44,169 nucleotides of DNA from Candidatus Kaiserbacteria bacterium (GCA_016217925.1 JACRFK010000005.1:1-44169), one strand, 5' to 3'; shown: positions 4,663 to 12,373, counted from the stretch's first letter. A program made the numbers and translations. Notes: generated by a model from the sequence alone, not told the origin.

Positions 4663-7269
4663 ATGCTTAAAAAAATCACGTTCGCAGGTGTCGGCATCGC
4701 ATTACTCGCTTCTCCTCTTCTCGCCTCGGCCGACATGGTCTCCGACCTCCAAGCCCAGATTCAGGCCCTCATGGCGCAGGTCGCTGCTCTGCAAGGACAG
4801 TTGAACCCCGCACCTGCCACTCCCGTCGGCCCGACCGACGACTACGGGACAACTCAGACCACTCCCGCCTGCCCGAATCTTTCCGTCACCATGCAACGCG
4901 GCGCACGCGATGCCACCACAGGCGGACAGGTCATCGACCTCCAGACGTTCCTCGCCGACTACTTCAATTTGCCTGAAGAAGGACTCGTCACCGGGTACTT
5001 CGGGAAAAACACCGAAGCCGCCGTCATCCGCTTCCAGAATCAGTACAGTCTCCCCGCCTTCGGCATCGTCGGCTCGCTTACGCGGGCGAAGATTGCGGGG
5101 GTGTGTGGGGGAGGGGCGGTGCTACAGCCGGGGCCAGTATGTATCGCCGAGGCACTCCGGACAGCATGTCCCACAGGCCAGCATTATGAATCGGCAGGTC
5201 CCGATACCATCGACGCCAACGGATGCCGTCACGACAATCTGAGGTGCGTTCCAGATTCAACCTCCACCGCGACGTTCTCTGCTGCGCCAATGTCGGGCCA
5301 GGCACCGCTCAACGTCACGTTTACGATTGGCGAAGCCAAGCCGGGCGTCACGTACAATTTCAGTTACGGCGACGGCGCGACGGGATCGGCAACGTGCGTG
5401 CAGGACGGCGGCAAAGGCGATCCGAGATGTGGAGCAGCGTGGACGACTGCACATACCTACGCATCAGCTGGCACGTATACCGCGACACTCTCCAAGCAAG
5501 AGTCGTACTCCTGCCCGCCCGGTGCGTACTGTCCAATGCTATACCCGGCTCCAGTCACGGTCGGCACCGTGACGATTACGGTGACCGGCAACCCGACCCA
5601 AACTCTCGTAATTACCGATGTCCAGTATTCACCGGCGCATCCACACGTCAACGATCTCATAACGACGACAGTTACCATCATGAACAAGAGCTCGAGTGAC
5701 CGCACGACAACATTCCAGGTCAACGTGGGGGGTACAACGGTAGATGTTCCATATTTGGCGGCGGTGACCTCAAGAACGGTCATCGTGCCGAACGCCTTCA
5801 CATTCGCGGACCCTGGCCAGAAGACTCTACACACGCACCTGATAAATCCACTGGGTGGCGGGCTTGGTGGCACCATCGACACATATACGAATACACTCAC
5901 GTTCGATGCGGGTAGCAACAGCAGCGGCGTCACCATTACGGCGCCCAACGGCGGCGAGCAGTGGGAGACTGGCATCACCAATACCGTGACGTGGACGCCC
6001 TACCAGTACAATCCGGACATCAATCCTTCGAGAGACGTAACCGCCTTCTTGGAGACCAAGAACTCGGACGGATCGTTCAACATCTTCGGCAGGGTGGAAG
6101 AAAGCGGCAAGGCATCCATTCACTGGGTGACAGGCCAGCTTTATGCGGCATCACAGAGCAACAACTTTATACCGCAAGGTCCGGGCTATTACATTCGCGT
6201 TGTCAACAATGTGACCGGCGCATGGGATCGCTCTGACGCGCCGTTCACCATCTTGCCGCGATCCGTAGACGTAAAAGTCGACGGGTCTGATGGTCCGCTC
6301 ACTATCGACCCGAGTCAGAAGGTGTGGGTGGAATGGACTTCAACCAACAAAACCTCATGCACTTTGTATGGCGTGATGGATAGTCTGACCTCCACACAGA
6401 CGTACATTGGAAACCTGCCGACGAGCGGCAAGCGCGAAGTGTATGTATGGTTCTATGACCCCTCGTCCGGGACTACCATCTCGGCACAGTGCGTTGACGC
6501 GGCAGGGAATGTCGTCACTGATTGGGTCGTAATAAATCCGACGTCTCAACCAGCCGCCATTCGAATCACAAGTCCCAACGGCGGTGAGCAAATATCAATC
6601 GGGAGCGAGTATGTTGTCCGGACTTCCTACTCCGGTGTCTCGGCGGTCTCGGTGGCGCTCTACAAGAACGATCAATGGATGAAGTGGCTCTACAAGGACG
6701 TGCCGGTCTCAAGTTCGCCGCATGATTGGTACTGGACGCCGTCTACTGAAGAAGCGGCCGTAGCGTCACAGGGTAGCGTCTTCAAAATATATGCTACGGG
6801 GCAAAGGACGGACGGCACCGGATACGTCGACGACAAATCCGACGCGCCGTTCTCGTTTAGCGGAATCACAGTAAGTCCTCCGACGTGTTCCATCTCCGGA
6901 ACCCCGGGGAATGAAGTGGTTTCCGGTACGGGCGGCTACAATCTCAGCTGGGTAACAACCAATGCGTCGACGGCGAATCTGACGGGAGGCGCGATGAACC
7001 TCAACACCGGCGTTCCGGTCACGGGCAATCCGTACGGTCAGCCGACACAGATGTGGGTCTCGCAGCCCGGTACCTACACGCTCACCGTCACGGGCACTTA
7101 CGGGCTCGCACCAGGCGGGGGTCTAGTTACCGGAACCTGCAGCACAACGGTCGGTGCCGGGGTGTTGGGCGGAACTGATTCATCGTCAGGTACGAATGCA
7201 TATCTGGCGAGCGCTCTCAGCGCACTTGAATCTGCTCTCAAGGCGTTGATTTCAAAGCTGGGACAATAA
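4663..7269 (+). CDS. Large exported surface protein: peptidoglycan-binding, PKD-like and Ig-like modules
   Basis: 868 residues. Signal peptide at 1-24 (KK, hydrophobic core, LLASADM). A short coiled coil (DLQAQIQALMAQVAALQGQL, ~28-47) is followed by a PG_binding_1-type domain (~75-165: VIDLQTFL, GYFGKNTEAAVIRFQ). Next come a PKD-like domain (YNFSYGDGA ... HTYASAGTYTATL, ~205-300), a CARDB-like segment (~315-410), two repeats opening with TITAPNGGEQW and RITSPNGGEQI (~424, ~638), a Cys-containing domain between them, and a final Ig-like repeat. The helical C-terminus (SALSALESALKALISKL) has no LPXTG motif. Probably anchored to the wall through its peptidoglycan-binding domain. It lies inside the ribosomal operon and ends at a strong terminator. 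Confidence 0.85.
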   Translation: MLKKITFAGVGIALLASPLLASADMVSDLQAQIQALMAQVAALQGQLNPAPATPVGPTDDYGTTQTTPACPNLSVTMQRGARDATTGGQVIDLQTFLADYFNLPEEGLVTGYFGKNTEAAVIRFQNQYSLPAFGIVGSLTRAKIAGVCGGGAVLQPGPVCIAEALRTACPTGQHYESAGPDTIDANGCRHDNLRCVPDSTSTATFSAAPMSGQAPLNVTFTIGEAKPGVTYNFSYGDGATGSATCVQDGGKGDPRCGAAWTTAHTYASAGTYTATLSKQESYSCPPGAYCPMLYPAPVTVGTVTITVTGNPTQTLVITDVQYSPAHPHVNDLITTTVTIMNKSSSDRTTTFQVNVGGTTVDVPYLAAVTSRTVIVPNAFTFADPGQKTLHTHLINPLGGGLGGTIDTYTNTLTFDAGSNSSGVTITAPNGGEQWETGITNTVTWTPYQYNPDINPSRDVTAFLETKNSDGSFNIFGRVEESGKASIHWVTGQLYAASQSNNFIPQGPGYYIRVVNNVTGAWDRSDAPFTILPRSVDVKVDGSDGPLTIDPSQKVWVEWTSTNKTSCTLYGVMDSLTSTQTYIGNLPTSGKREVYVWFYDPSSGTTISAQCVDAAGNVVTDWVVINPTSQPAAIRITSPNGGEQISIGSEYVVRTSYSGVSAVSVALYKNDQWMKWLYKDVPVSSSPHDWYWTPSTEEAAVASQGSVFKIYATGQRTDGTGYVDDKSDAPFSFSGITVSPPTCSISGTPGNEVVSGTGGYNLSWVTTNASTANLTGGAMNLNTGVPVTGNPYGQPTQMWVSQPGTYTLTVTGTYGLAPGGGLVTGTCSTTVGAGVLGGTDSSSGTNAYLASALSALESALKALISKLGQ

Positions 7270-7290
7270 CCAGGGGCTCTCTCTTCAGCA

Positions 7291-7320
7291 ACAAAAAGCC
7301 CGCTTGTGCGGGCTTTTTGT
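7291..7320 (+). terminator. Intrinsic terminator after the 868-residue surface protein
   Basis: Perfect 13-bp stem ACAAAAAGCCCGC / GCGGGCTTTTTGT with loop ttgt; the U-run is built into the stem, so it can work in both directions. Its last T is the first base of the next -35 box, so termination and re-initiation are back to back. Confidence 0.9.
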
Positions 7321-7348
7321 TGACATCCCCCCTCATTTCCTATACATT
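7320..7348 (+). promoter_or_regulatory. Promoter for rpsS and the following ribosomal genes
   Basis: Consensus -35 TTGACA at 7320-7325. The -10 is TACATT (7343-7348, 17-base spacer) or TATACA (7341-7346, 15-base spacer). It restarts transcription of the ribosomal operon after the inserted surface-protein gene. Confidence 0.75.
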
Positions 7349-7353
7349 GTGCG

Positions 7354-7374
7354 AACGCCCGAGAGGCGTTTTTA
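7354..7374 (+). promoter_or_regulatory. rpsS leader hairpin, attenuator-like
   Basis: AACGCC-cgaga-GGCGTT (7354-7370) followed by TTTTAATT, ~10 bases before the rpsS ATG. Same layout as the rplC leader (GC hairpin, U-run, start). No Shine-Dalgarno is present. Confidence 0.45.
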
Positions 7375-7383
7375 ATTGAAACC

Positions 7384-7734
7384 ATGACACGCTCACTTAA
7401 GAAAGGTCCGTATGTGGACGTCAAATTGATGAAAAAAGTATCTCTGCGCAAAGCCACGCAGGGGACTATCAAGACGTGGGCACGTTCAAGCCAGATAGCA
7501 CCGGAATTTGTGGGCTACACCTTCGCCGTACACACAGGCAAGAATTTTGATGATGTATTCGTGACGGAAGACATGGTAGGTCACCGGTTGGGCGAATTCG
7601 CGCCGACGACCAAATTCATCAAGCACGGCGGTAAGATGCAGAAGGAGACGGAGATGGCCGCCAAGGCCGCGGAAATCGCTGCGGCAACAGCCGCAAAGGC
7701 GACGGCCTCCACGACGGCCGCCGCAAAGAAATAA
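7384..7734 (+). CDS. rpsS: 30S ribosomal protein uS19 (S19) with an Ala/Lys-rich tail
   Basis: 116 residues against the usual ~92. The core is clear: [12 protein letters not shown] at the start, then [14 protein letters not shown] near residue 64. The ~25 extra residues are almost all Ala, Lys and Thr, a disordered basic tail. uS19 binds 16S rRNA in the 30S head with uS13. First gene of the second ribosomal segment; the stop is one base before rplV (TAA-T-ATG). Confidence 0.96.
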   Translation: MTRSLKKGPYVDVKLMKKVSLRKATQGTIKTWARSSQIAPEFVGYTFAVHTGKNFDDVFVTEDMVGHRLGEFAPTTKFIKHGGKMQKETEMAAKAAEIAAATAAKATASTTAAAKK

Positions 7735-7735
7735 T

Positions 7736-8161
7736 ATGAAAGCACTTCTCACCAATTATCACCAGTCACCGCGCAAGGTCCGCCTCGTCGCGGACCTCAT
7801 ACGCGGCAAGTCCGTATCCGCCGCACGCGCAGCGCTTTTGTACTTGCCCAAGAAGTCTTCTCCCGCCATCGGCAAGCTTTTGGACTCTGCTATCGCAAAC
7901 GCGAGTTCGGGCGGTGCCTCCGCGGAGAATCTTTTCGTCAAGACCATTACCGTCAACAAAGGTGCCATGATGCGCCGCGCACGACCGTTCGGCCGCGGAC
8001 GCTCGGGAACACTCCGCAAGACCATGAGCATCGTATTCCTCGAGCTTGGCGTTTCAGCAAAGAAAGCTGCGAAGGCCGCAAAGGTTGCCAAAAAGACGAC
8101 GGCAAAGAAGGCGAAAGCCACAAAACCCGCCTCCGCCAAGGCTTCAGGCGAGGCAAAATAA
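7736..8161 (+). CDS. rplV: 50S ribosomal protein uL22 (L22) with a basic tail
   Basis: 141 residues against the usual ~110. The core has SPRKVRLVADLIRGK near residue 10 and the tunnel-loop signature GRGRSGTLRKTMSI near residue 85. Residues ~105-141 are Ala/Lys-rich (KKTTAKKAKATK). The tail end PASAKASGEAK is encoded by an imperfect palindrome (8129-8154). Joined to rpsS and rpsC by TAA-T-ATG spacing. uL22 lines the exit tunnel and is a macrolide resistance site in other bacteria. Confidence 0.96.
   Translation: MKALLTNYHQSPRKVRLVADLIRGKSVSAARAALLYLPKKSSPAIGKLLDSAIANASSGGASAENLFVKTITVNKGAMMRRARPFGRGRSGTLRKTMSIVFLELGVSAKKAAKAAKVAKKTTAKKAKATKPASAKASGEAK
8129..8154 (+). repeat. Imperfect palindrome encoding the uL22 tail
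   Basis: GCCTCCGCC-N9-GGCGAGGC, with one bulged base, in frame just before the rplV stop. Possibly a worn copy of a protein-coding palindrome; weaker than those in rplW, rpsQ, rplC and the beta-CASP gene. Confidence 0.3.
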
Positions 8162-8162
8162 T

Positions 8163-8849
8163 ATGACACATACCGTACATCCATACGCACACCGACTCGG
8201 CATCATCCGCGACTGGAAGTCGCGTTGGTTCTCGAAGTCGCCGGCAAAATACCGGCAGAATGTCTGTGTGGACGCCGCTATCCGCCGTTTCCTCAAGAAG
8301 CGCCTGCGCGGAGCATACGTCACTTCGGTGGAGATTGAGCGCAACGAAAAGTCCGTCCGCGTCATCGTGAAGACCTCTCGGCCGGGATTGGTCATCGGCC
8401 GTGGTGGCGAGGGCTCAACGAAGCTGAGCAAAGAGATCGAGGCCGTTATGCGCACCGTGCCGCACGCGGAGCGCAAAGCCGTCCGTATCGACATCGAAGA
8501 GGTGCGTAGCCCGGAAGCGCAGGCCCCAGTCGTTGCATACATGGTCGCCGAAGGCTTGGAGAAGCGTCAGACGTTCCGCCGGGTACTCAAGCAGACCGTC
8601 GAGAAGGTGATGGCCAATCGCGATGTGCAGGGCGTGCGTATCGCCATCGCCGGACGCCTCGGCGGCGCGGAAATGTCTCGCACCGAAGAGATAAAGCGCG
8701 GCCGCGTACCGCTCCAGACGTTGCGCGCTGATATCGATTTCGCGCGCGAACAAGCGTATCTTCCGTACGGTGTCATCGGCGTCAAGGTATGGATATACCG
8801 CGGCAACATCTTCGCCGACGAAAAGCAATCCGCGAAAAGCGCACAATAA
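8163..8849 (+). CDS. rpsC: 30S ribosomal protein uS3 (S3)
   Basis: 228 residues, normal length. MTHTVHPYAHRLGIIRDWKSRWF is the family N-terminus, preceding a KH domain with GLVIGRGGEG (~residues 78-87); the uS3 C-terminal domain has GRLGGAEMSRTE and ends with PYGVIGVKVWIYRG. uS3 lines the mRNA entry channel. ATG 8163 is one base after the rplV stop; the frame is open upstream inside rplV, but that part is not uS3-like. Confidence 0.97.
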   Translation: MTHTVHPYAHRLGIIRDWKSRWFSKSPAKYRQNVCVDAAIRRFLKKRLRGAYVTSVEIERNEKSVRVIVKTSRPGLVIGRGGEGSTKLSKEIEAVMRTVPHAERKAVRIDIEEVRSPEAQAPVVAYMVAEGLEKRQTFRRVLKQTVEKVMANRDVQGVRIAIAGRLGGAEMSRTEEIKRGRVPLQTLRADIDFAREQAYLPYGVIGVKVWIYRGNIFADEKQSAKSAQ

Positions 8850-8852
8850 AAT

Positions 8853-9275
8853 ATGCTCGCACCCAAAAAAGCAAAATATCGCAAGTGGCAATCAGGACGC
8901 CGGGGCACAAAGCGCCTCAATACTCCGGAGACCCGTGGCGTCACGGTGGCTTTCGGCTCGCACGGCCTGAAGGCGCTTACGCAGGCGAGGGTCACTTCCA
9001 ATCAGATAGAAGCCGCGCGCCGCGCACTTACGCGTGCCGGCGGAAAAAGCGCAAAGATATGGATACGTATTTTCCCGGACAGACCGTTCACCAGGAAAGC
9101 CGCGGAAGTGGGCATGGGTAGCGGAAAGGGTGATGTCCAGGGCTATGTATTTGATGTGCGTCCGGGCCGGGTGATTTTTGAAATAGACGGAGCGACGGAT
9201 GCGGTAGCCCGCGAAGCGCTCCGCAAGGCAGGTACGAAATTGCCGCTCAGTGCACGCGTCGTCGTCCGCAATTAA
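8853..9275 (+). CDS. rplP: 50S ribosomal protein uL16 (L16)
   Basis: 140 residues. MLAPKKAKYRKWQSGRRGTKR and the later GSGKGDVQGYVFDVRPGRVIFEI region are the uL16 signature. uL16 sits near the A-site tRNA elbow and joins late in 50S assembly. Order rpsC-rplP-rpmC is canonical; the gaps are 3 and 5 bases. Confidence 0.97.
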   Translation: MLAPKKAKYRKWQSGRRGTKRLNTPETRGVTVAFGSHGLKALTQARVTSNQIEAARRALTRAGGKSAKIWIRIFPDRPFTRKAAEVGMGSGKGDVQGYVFDVRPGRVIFEIDGATDAVAREALRKAGTKLPLSARVVVRN

Positions 9276-9280
9276 CGCAT

Positions 9281-9505
9281 ATGACTGATTTTTCAAAACA
9301 AGAAGTTTCTGAGCTGCAAAAAATCGTCGCGGATAAACGCGAGGCGCTTCGCGCGTTCCGCTTCGGCGGCGCAGGCAGCAGGGCTCGCGACGTGCGCACC
9401 GGCCGTACATTACGCCGGGAAATTGCGCAGATATTGACCGAATTGCGCGCGCGGCAATTGTCCGCACAGAAGACCGCAATTGCGTCTAGGGCCAAGAAAG
9501 CGTAG
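9281..9505 (+). CDS. rpmC: 50S ribosomal protein uL29 (L29)
   Basis: 74 residues, helical. The middle EALRAFRFGGAGSRARDVRTGRTLRREIAQILTELRAR matches the two-helix uL29 pattern (LR.F.......... R.IR..IAR). uL29 lies beside uL23 at the tunnel exit. It precedes rpsQ by 19 bases, the longest gap in this segment. Confidence 0.92.
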   Translation: MTDFSKQEVSELQKIVADKREALRAFRFGGAGSRARDVRTGRTLRREIAQILTELRARQLSAQKTAIASRAKKA

Positions 9506-9524
9506 TATTCGCACTCATATTTGT

Positions 9525-9818
9525 ATGGAACCAGAACTCAAACAAGGAAAAACATTCGAAGGCATCGTCGTAAAATCGGCGATGAAAGACACGGCTACGG
9601 TCCAGGTGGAACGCTACGTAAAGCACCCGAAGTACAAGAAATTCATGCGTCTCTCGAAGAAGTTTTTGGTACACGATGTCGGTAATACTGCGCAGATAGG
9701 GGAGAAAGTGACTATCCGTGAGACTCGTCCCATCTCAAAGCGTAAGCGTTTTGTACTCGTTTCCCGCGACACGCAGGTGTCCGCCGAGGGCGGATCCTCC
9801 TCCGGAGGAAAAGAATAA
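9525..9818 (+). CDS. rpsQ: 30S ribosomal protein uS17 (S17) ending in a palindrome-encoded tail
   Basis: 97 residues. Core: KTFEGIVVKSAMKDTATVQVERYVKHPKY (about 8-36), then IGEKVTIRETRPISKRKRFVLV (~62-83), the OB-fold uS17 signature. I choose ATG 9525 (MEPELKQGK) over upstream in-frame codons that fall within the rpmC end. The last 12 residues (SAEGGSSSGGKE) come from the 30-base double-hairpin repeat also found in uL23, so a repeat forms the C-terminus here. Confidence 0.95.
   Translation: MEPELKQGKTFEGIVVKSAMKDTATVQVERYVKHPKYKKFMRLSKKFLVHDVGNTAQIGEKVTIRETRPISKRKRFVLVSRDTQVSAEGGSSSGGKE
9780..9809 (+). repeat. 30-base palindromic protein-coding repeat, copy 2 (in rpsQ)
   Basis: TCCGCC-gag-GGCGGA, then TCC and the perfect palindrome TCCTCCGGAGGA. 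28 of 30 bases match the rplW copy (1869-1898). Translated in the same frame as SAEGGSSSGG. Confidence 0.75.
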
Positions 9819-9822
9819 CTAT

Positions 9823-10203
9823 ATGATACAAGACAGAACTCTCGTGAAAATAGCGGACAATTCAGGCGGCATCATCGGCCGTGTCTTCAAGATATTGGGT
9901 GGTTCCAAGAGGCGCTACGCCGGCATCGGTGACGAGATAGTCATTTCGATACAGACAGCGCAGCCACGCAAATCGGTAAAAAAGAAAGAAGTGCACCGTG
10001 CGGTCATCGTACGTCAGCGCAATGCCTTCCGCCGAGCCGACGGTTCGTACGTACGCTTCGACGAGAATGCCGTCGTCCTCATCGCCGGCTCGGGCAAGGA
10101 GCCGAAAGAACCGAAGGCAAATCGCGTATTCGGTCCCATCCCACGCGAAGTCGTCGAACGGGGATATCAGCGCATCGGCTCGCTCGCGCCGGAAATCGTC
10201 TAA
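9823..10203 (+). CDS. rplN: 50S ribosomal protein uL14 (L14)
   Basis: 126 residues (usual ~122). MIQDRTLVKIADNSGG is the family N-terminus; FKILGGSKRRYAGIGDEIV and the C-terminal RVFGPIPREVVERGY (~residues 103-117) confirm uL14. It forms bridge B8 with 16S rRNA and binds RsfS-type silencing factors in other bacteria. An upstream in-frame start within rpsQ is rejected. Confidence 0.97.
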   Translation: MIQDRTLVKIADNSGGIIGRVFKILGGSKRRYAGIGDEIVISIQTAQPRKSVKKKEVHRAVIVRQRNAFRRADGSYVRFDENAVVLIAGSGKEPKEPKANRVFGPIPREVVERGYQRIGSLAPEIV

Positions 10204-10204
10204 T

Positions 10205-10516
10205 ATGAAATTGAAAAAAGGAGATAAGGTCCTCGTTATTGCGGGGAAGAACAAAGGTCAAAGCGGCGCCATCGTACGTGTCCTCACTGCCGAGAACAAA
10301 GTATTGCTCGACGGTATCAATCTCGTGAAGCGCCACCGCAGGCCGTCGGCCCAGAACCGCAAGGGGCAGATAATCGACAAGCCGATGCCGATACACGCGT
10401 CCAACGTTATGCTCATGGACCCGAAGACAGGCAAGCCGACGCGTATCAAGATTGTCCGCGATGCGGACGGCTCACGCGAGCGCGTAGCGGTTAAGAGCGG
10501 CGAAACACTAAAGTAG
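10205..10516 (+). CDS. rplX: 50S ribosomal protein uL24 (L24)
   Basis: 103 residues. KOW motif at the start: MKLKKGDKVLVIAGKNKGQSG; then VLLDGINLVKRHRRP and a basic C-terminal half. uL24 starts 50S assembly on domain I of 23S rRNA. It begins one base after rplN (TAA-T-ATG). Confidence 0.96.
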   Translation: MKLKKGDKVLVIAGKNKGQSGAIVRVLTAENKVLLDGINLVKRHRRPSAQNRKGQIIDKPMPIHASNVMLMDPKTGKPTRIKIVRDADGSRERVAVKSGETLK

Positions 10517-10526
10517 GGTATATCGT

Positions 10527-11066
10527 ATGAATGCAACAAAAACACATAACAAAACATTTGATGCGCTCAAGAGCGAATTGGGCTACACCAATGTCATGCA
10601 GACGCCGAAGATCGCAAAGATTATCGTCTCGACGGGTGTCGGCAAAACCAACAAGGATAAGAAGCGTCTTGAGCTCGTCGTAGACCGCCTCGCGCGCCTG
10701 ACCGGCCAGGCACCCGCAGTGCGCGGGGCCAAGAAGAGCATTGCGAACTTCAAATCACGCATCGGCGATATCGTCGGGTATCAGGTGACACTCCGCGGAG
10801 CGCGCATGCAGTCATTCCTCGACAAGCTCATCCACATCGTCTTGCCGCGCGTAAAGGACTTCCGCGGCATTAAGACCTCCGCCATCGACGAGATGGGCAA
10901 CATCTCCATCGGGTTCAAAGAGCACATCGTTTTCCCCGAAACTTCCGACGAAGACTCAAAAGACATCTTCGGCCTTGCGGTCACCATCGTCACGACAGCG
11001 AAGTCCAAGAAAGAAGCCGAAGCCTACCTCCGCCACCTCGGCCTTCCTCTGCAAGAAAATACATAG
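10527..11066 (+). CDS. rplE: 50S ribosomal protein uL5 (L5)
   Basis: 179 residues, normal length. Signatures: MQTPKIAKIIVSTGVGK near residue 24, the RGARMQSFLDKLI segment (~90-102) and KDFRGIK. uL5 binds 5S rRNA and the P-site tRNA elbow. Its end, KSKKEAEAYLRHLGLPLQENT, is mirrored by a diverged copy at 11806-11868 beyond a minus-strand gene, which suggests the insertion event replaced or duplicated the gene tail. Confidence 0.96.
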   Translation: MNATKTHNKTFDALKSELGYTNVMQTPKIAKIIVSTGVGKTNKDKKRLELVVDRLARLTGQAPAVRGAKKSIANFKSRIGDIVGYQVTLRGARMQSFLDKLIHIVLPRVKDFRGIKTSAIDEMGNISIGFKEHIVFPETSDEDSKDIFGLAVTIVTTAKSKKEAEAYLRHLGLPLQENT

Positions 11067-11073
11067 TCTACCA

Positions 11074-11090
11074 TTTGCCCGTGCGGCAAA
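11074..11090 (+). terminator. Short hairpin after rplE
   Basis: TTTGCC-cgtgc-GGCAAA, eight bases after the rplE stop, with no U-run. It may weaken read-through into the antisense PaaX-like gene. Confidence 0.35.
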
Positions 11091-11095
11091 GGGTT

Positions 11096-11135
11096 CATAT
11101 TCCTAAAGTCAGTCTATAGCGAGGAATAGGAATAT
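11096..11135. repeat. Left copy of the ~40-bp flanking repeat/dyad around the PaaX-like gene
   Basis: CATATTCCTA, 13 bases, then GCGAGGAATAGGAATAT. Its ends form the dyad ATATTCCTA/TAGGAATAT. The right copy (11731-11769) matches 10 of 10 in the first block and 15 of 17 in the last. It could be an operator pair for the enclosed regulator or the ends of an inserted cassette. Confidence 0.55.
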
Positions 11136-11148
11136 TTGGCACCTCGCT

Positions 11149-11733
11149 TTATTTTGAGAGGCCAAAGTGTTTTTTAATCCATCCGTCGTTCTCAATCGAC
11201 TCAACGATTGCATATAGAATGTCCTTCCCGATTCTCATGTCCGCCTTGAGAAGCACTATAAGGTCTTCGCAGTCGTAGGGGAATACCCATACACTGTCTT
11301 GAAGTCTCAAGAATCCGCACGCTCGCATCTCGCTGCGTAGGTGGTCTCGATCCTGCCTACGTTGTTGTGGTATGTCGAACATAACCAACCGCCACCGCTT
11401 GTCCCACCGTTTGCCCTGCTGTGCCGCGAGTGCAGCCTTCTGTTCTTCAAGTGCAATTGCCCGTCTGCCCGCCTCGGTAATTTCCATGCGCTTCTTTCCG
11501 TTTTTCTCAACGAAACGTACGTAGCCCTTGATGGCGAGTCGGCTCGCCGCAGTACGGGCTTGGAACGCGAGCTTATACCGCTTCTTCCCCATGATCCCCG
11601 GCAAGGCCGAAAATATATTCGGCGCAAGCATTGCGACGGCGAGCGTCCCGGTAACAGCAACCGTGGCGAGCACGGCTTTCTGTATATTTTCCTTCTTCCG
11701 CCGTTTCCTCGTCTCCTCTTCCATCTTTCCCAT
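11149..11733 (-). CDS. PaaX/Cas2-like regulator-type protein with an N-terminal membrane segment
   Basis: 194 residues. A charged start (RKRRKKENIQK) leads to a hydrophobic segment (~18-45, VLATVAVTGTLAVAMLAPNIF), then a winged-helix-like part (RLAIKGYVRFVEKNGKKRMEITEAGRRAI, ~65-95), and a C-terminal Cas2-like/PaaX ferredoxin fold (WRLVMFDIPQQRRQDRDHLRSEMRACGFLRLQDSVWVFPYDCE, ~113-155). Such proteins are often annotated as Cas2 in CPR genomes, but no CRISPR array or other cas gene is here. Opposite to the ribosomal genes and flanked by matching ~40-bp repeats. A -10 TAAGAT (11740-11745) lies 6 bases before the ATG: leaderless. Probably DNA-binding; nuclease activity unproven. Confidence 0.75.
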   Translation of the reverse strand: MGKMEEETRKRRKKENIQKAVLATVAVTGTLAVAMLAPNIFSALPGIMGKKRYKLAFQARTAASRLAIKGYVRFVEKNGKKRMEITEAGRRAIALEEQKAALAAQQGKRWDKRWRLVMFDIPQQRRQDRDHLRSEMRACGFLRLQDSVWVFPYDCEDLIVLLKADMRIGKDILYAIVESIENDGWIKKHFGLSK

Positions 11734-11769
11734 ATTCCTATCTTACACCACCGCGAGAGATAGGAATGT
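11731..11769. repeat. Right copy of the flanking repeat/dyad, overlapping the PaaX-like start
   Basis: CATATTCCTA, 12 bases, GCGAGAGATAGGAATGT. It covers the -10 box and start codon of the minus-strand gene, as an autoregulatory operator would. See the left copy at 11096-11135. Confidence 0.55.
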
Positions 11770-11805
11770 CTGATTATGCACAGACGGCTGGGTTGGGAAT
11801 CAACA

Positions 11806-11868
11806 TACAAGGACAAAAAAGCAGAATCCTTCCTCCGCAACCGCGGCCTCCCGCTCCAAGACAATTAA
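11806..11868 (+). pseudogene. Remnant 3' end of a second rplE copy
   Basis: Read in frame, these bases give YKDKKAESFLRNRGLPLQDN and a stop, aligning with the rplE C-terminus KSKKEAEAYLRHLGLPLQENT with about two thirds identity, while the DNA has diverged. There is no start codon or upstream uL5 sequence. It is either the original rplE end left behind when an insertion brought its own version, or a duplicated tail. Its stop overlaps the stop of the minus-strand gene at 11865. Confidence 0.65.
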
Positions 11869-12323
11869 GGCTCTTTTTGCATAAGCGCTTCTTGGGGTAT
11901 TTCCTGCAAGTTCTTAACTTTGATAGCAGTTTGATTTTCTATCACGGCCTTTGCTAGTCGGTGCATACCATCGATGATACTTCCCTGATAAAGAATGATA
12001 GGGAAAGAGTAATCCGCGATTTGGATTTGGTGGATGTGATGACTGAGACTCGGGTAGCGTGAGGTCGACCGCTCAAATCCTTCTTCTCGAAGGATCTGCA
12101 CAACAAATTCCGGCGTTATCTTTCCAAGTTCATCTGTCCAACAAAAATCTCCCATTTGCGGTAATAGATTACTGATTGCCATTTCTTCCGCGGCTACGTT
12201 CTCAGCCAAGTGTATCAGTCGATACACATCGATGTTCATGCCTCGATGTTCCGCCGAATGAGTATTCCCCGGAACGCTACGTGCAGGTATAATCCGCTGC
12301 TGCGGTCTCAGTTGCTTCTCCAT
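11865..12323 (-). CDS. Small ParB/sulfiredoxin-fold protein
   Basis: 152 residues. The C-terminal half has the ParB/Srx-like pattern ITPEFVVQILREEG ... SFPIILYQGSIIDGMHRLAKAVIEN (~70-130), where IIDGMHRLAKA corresponds to the ParB box. No HTH or C-terminal partition domain, so it is not a chromosome-segregation ParB; related small proteins can be nucleases, kinases or enzymes bound to mobile DNA. A -10 TATACT (plus 12330-12335) is 6 bases before the ATG, so leaderless. Second minus-strand gene inserted between rplE and rpsZ. Confidence 0.6.
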   Translation of the reverse strand: MEKQLRPQQRIIPARSVPGNTHSAEHRGMNIDVYRLIHLAENVAAEEMAISNLLPQMGDFCWTDELGKITPEFVVQILREEGFERSTSRYPSLSHHIHQIQIADYSFPIILYQGSIIDGMHRLAKAVIENQTAIKVKNLQEIPQEALMQKEP

Positions 12324-12344
12324 GCAGCCAGTATAACCTCACCG

Positions 12345-12373
12345 TTGACTTCTAGGGTCATCTCGCGTATATT
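12345..12373 (+). promoter_or_regulatory. Promoter of the rpsZ-rpsH-rplF segment
   Basis: -35 TTGACT (12345-12350), exact 17-base spacer, -10 TATATT (12368-12373). It restores transcription after the two antisense genes and lies just upstream of the ParB-fold gene start on the other strand. Confidence 0.75.

Noticed and set aside
7736-8161. 8046-8162 as a uS3 N-terminal extension
   Set aside because: It is rplV sequence read in another frame; uS3 homology begins at 8163.
11149-11733. CRISPR-Cas locus suggested by the Cas2-like fold
   Set aside because: No direct-repeat array, cas1 or effector in the window; the N-terminal membrane and winged-helix parts fit a PaaX-like protein.
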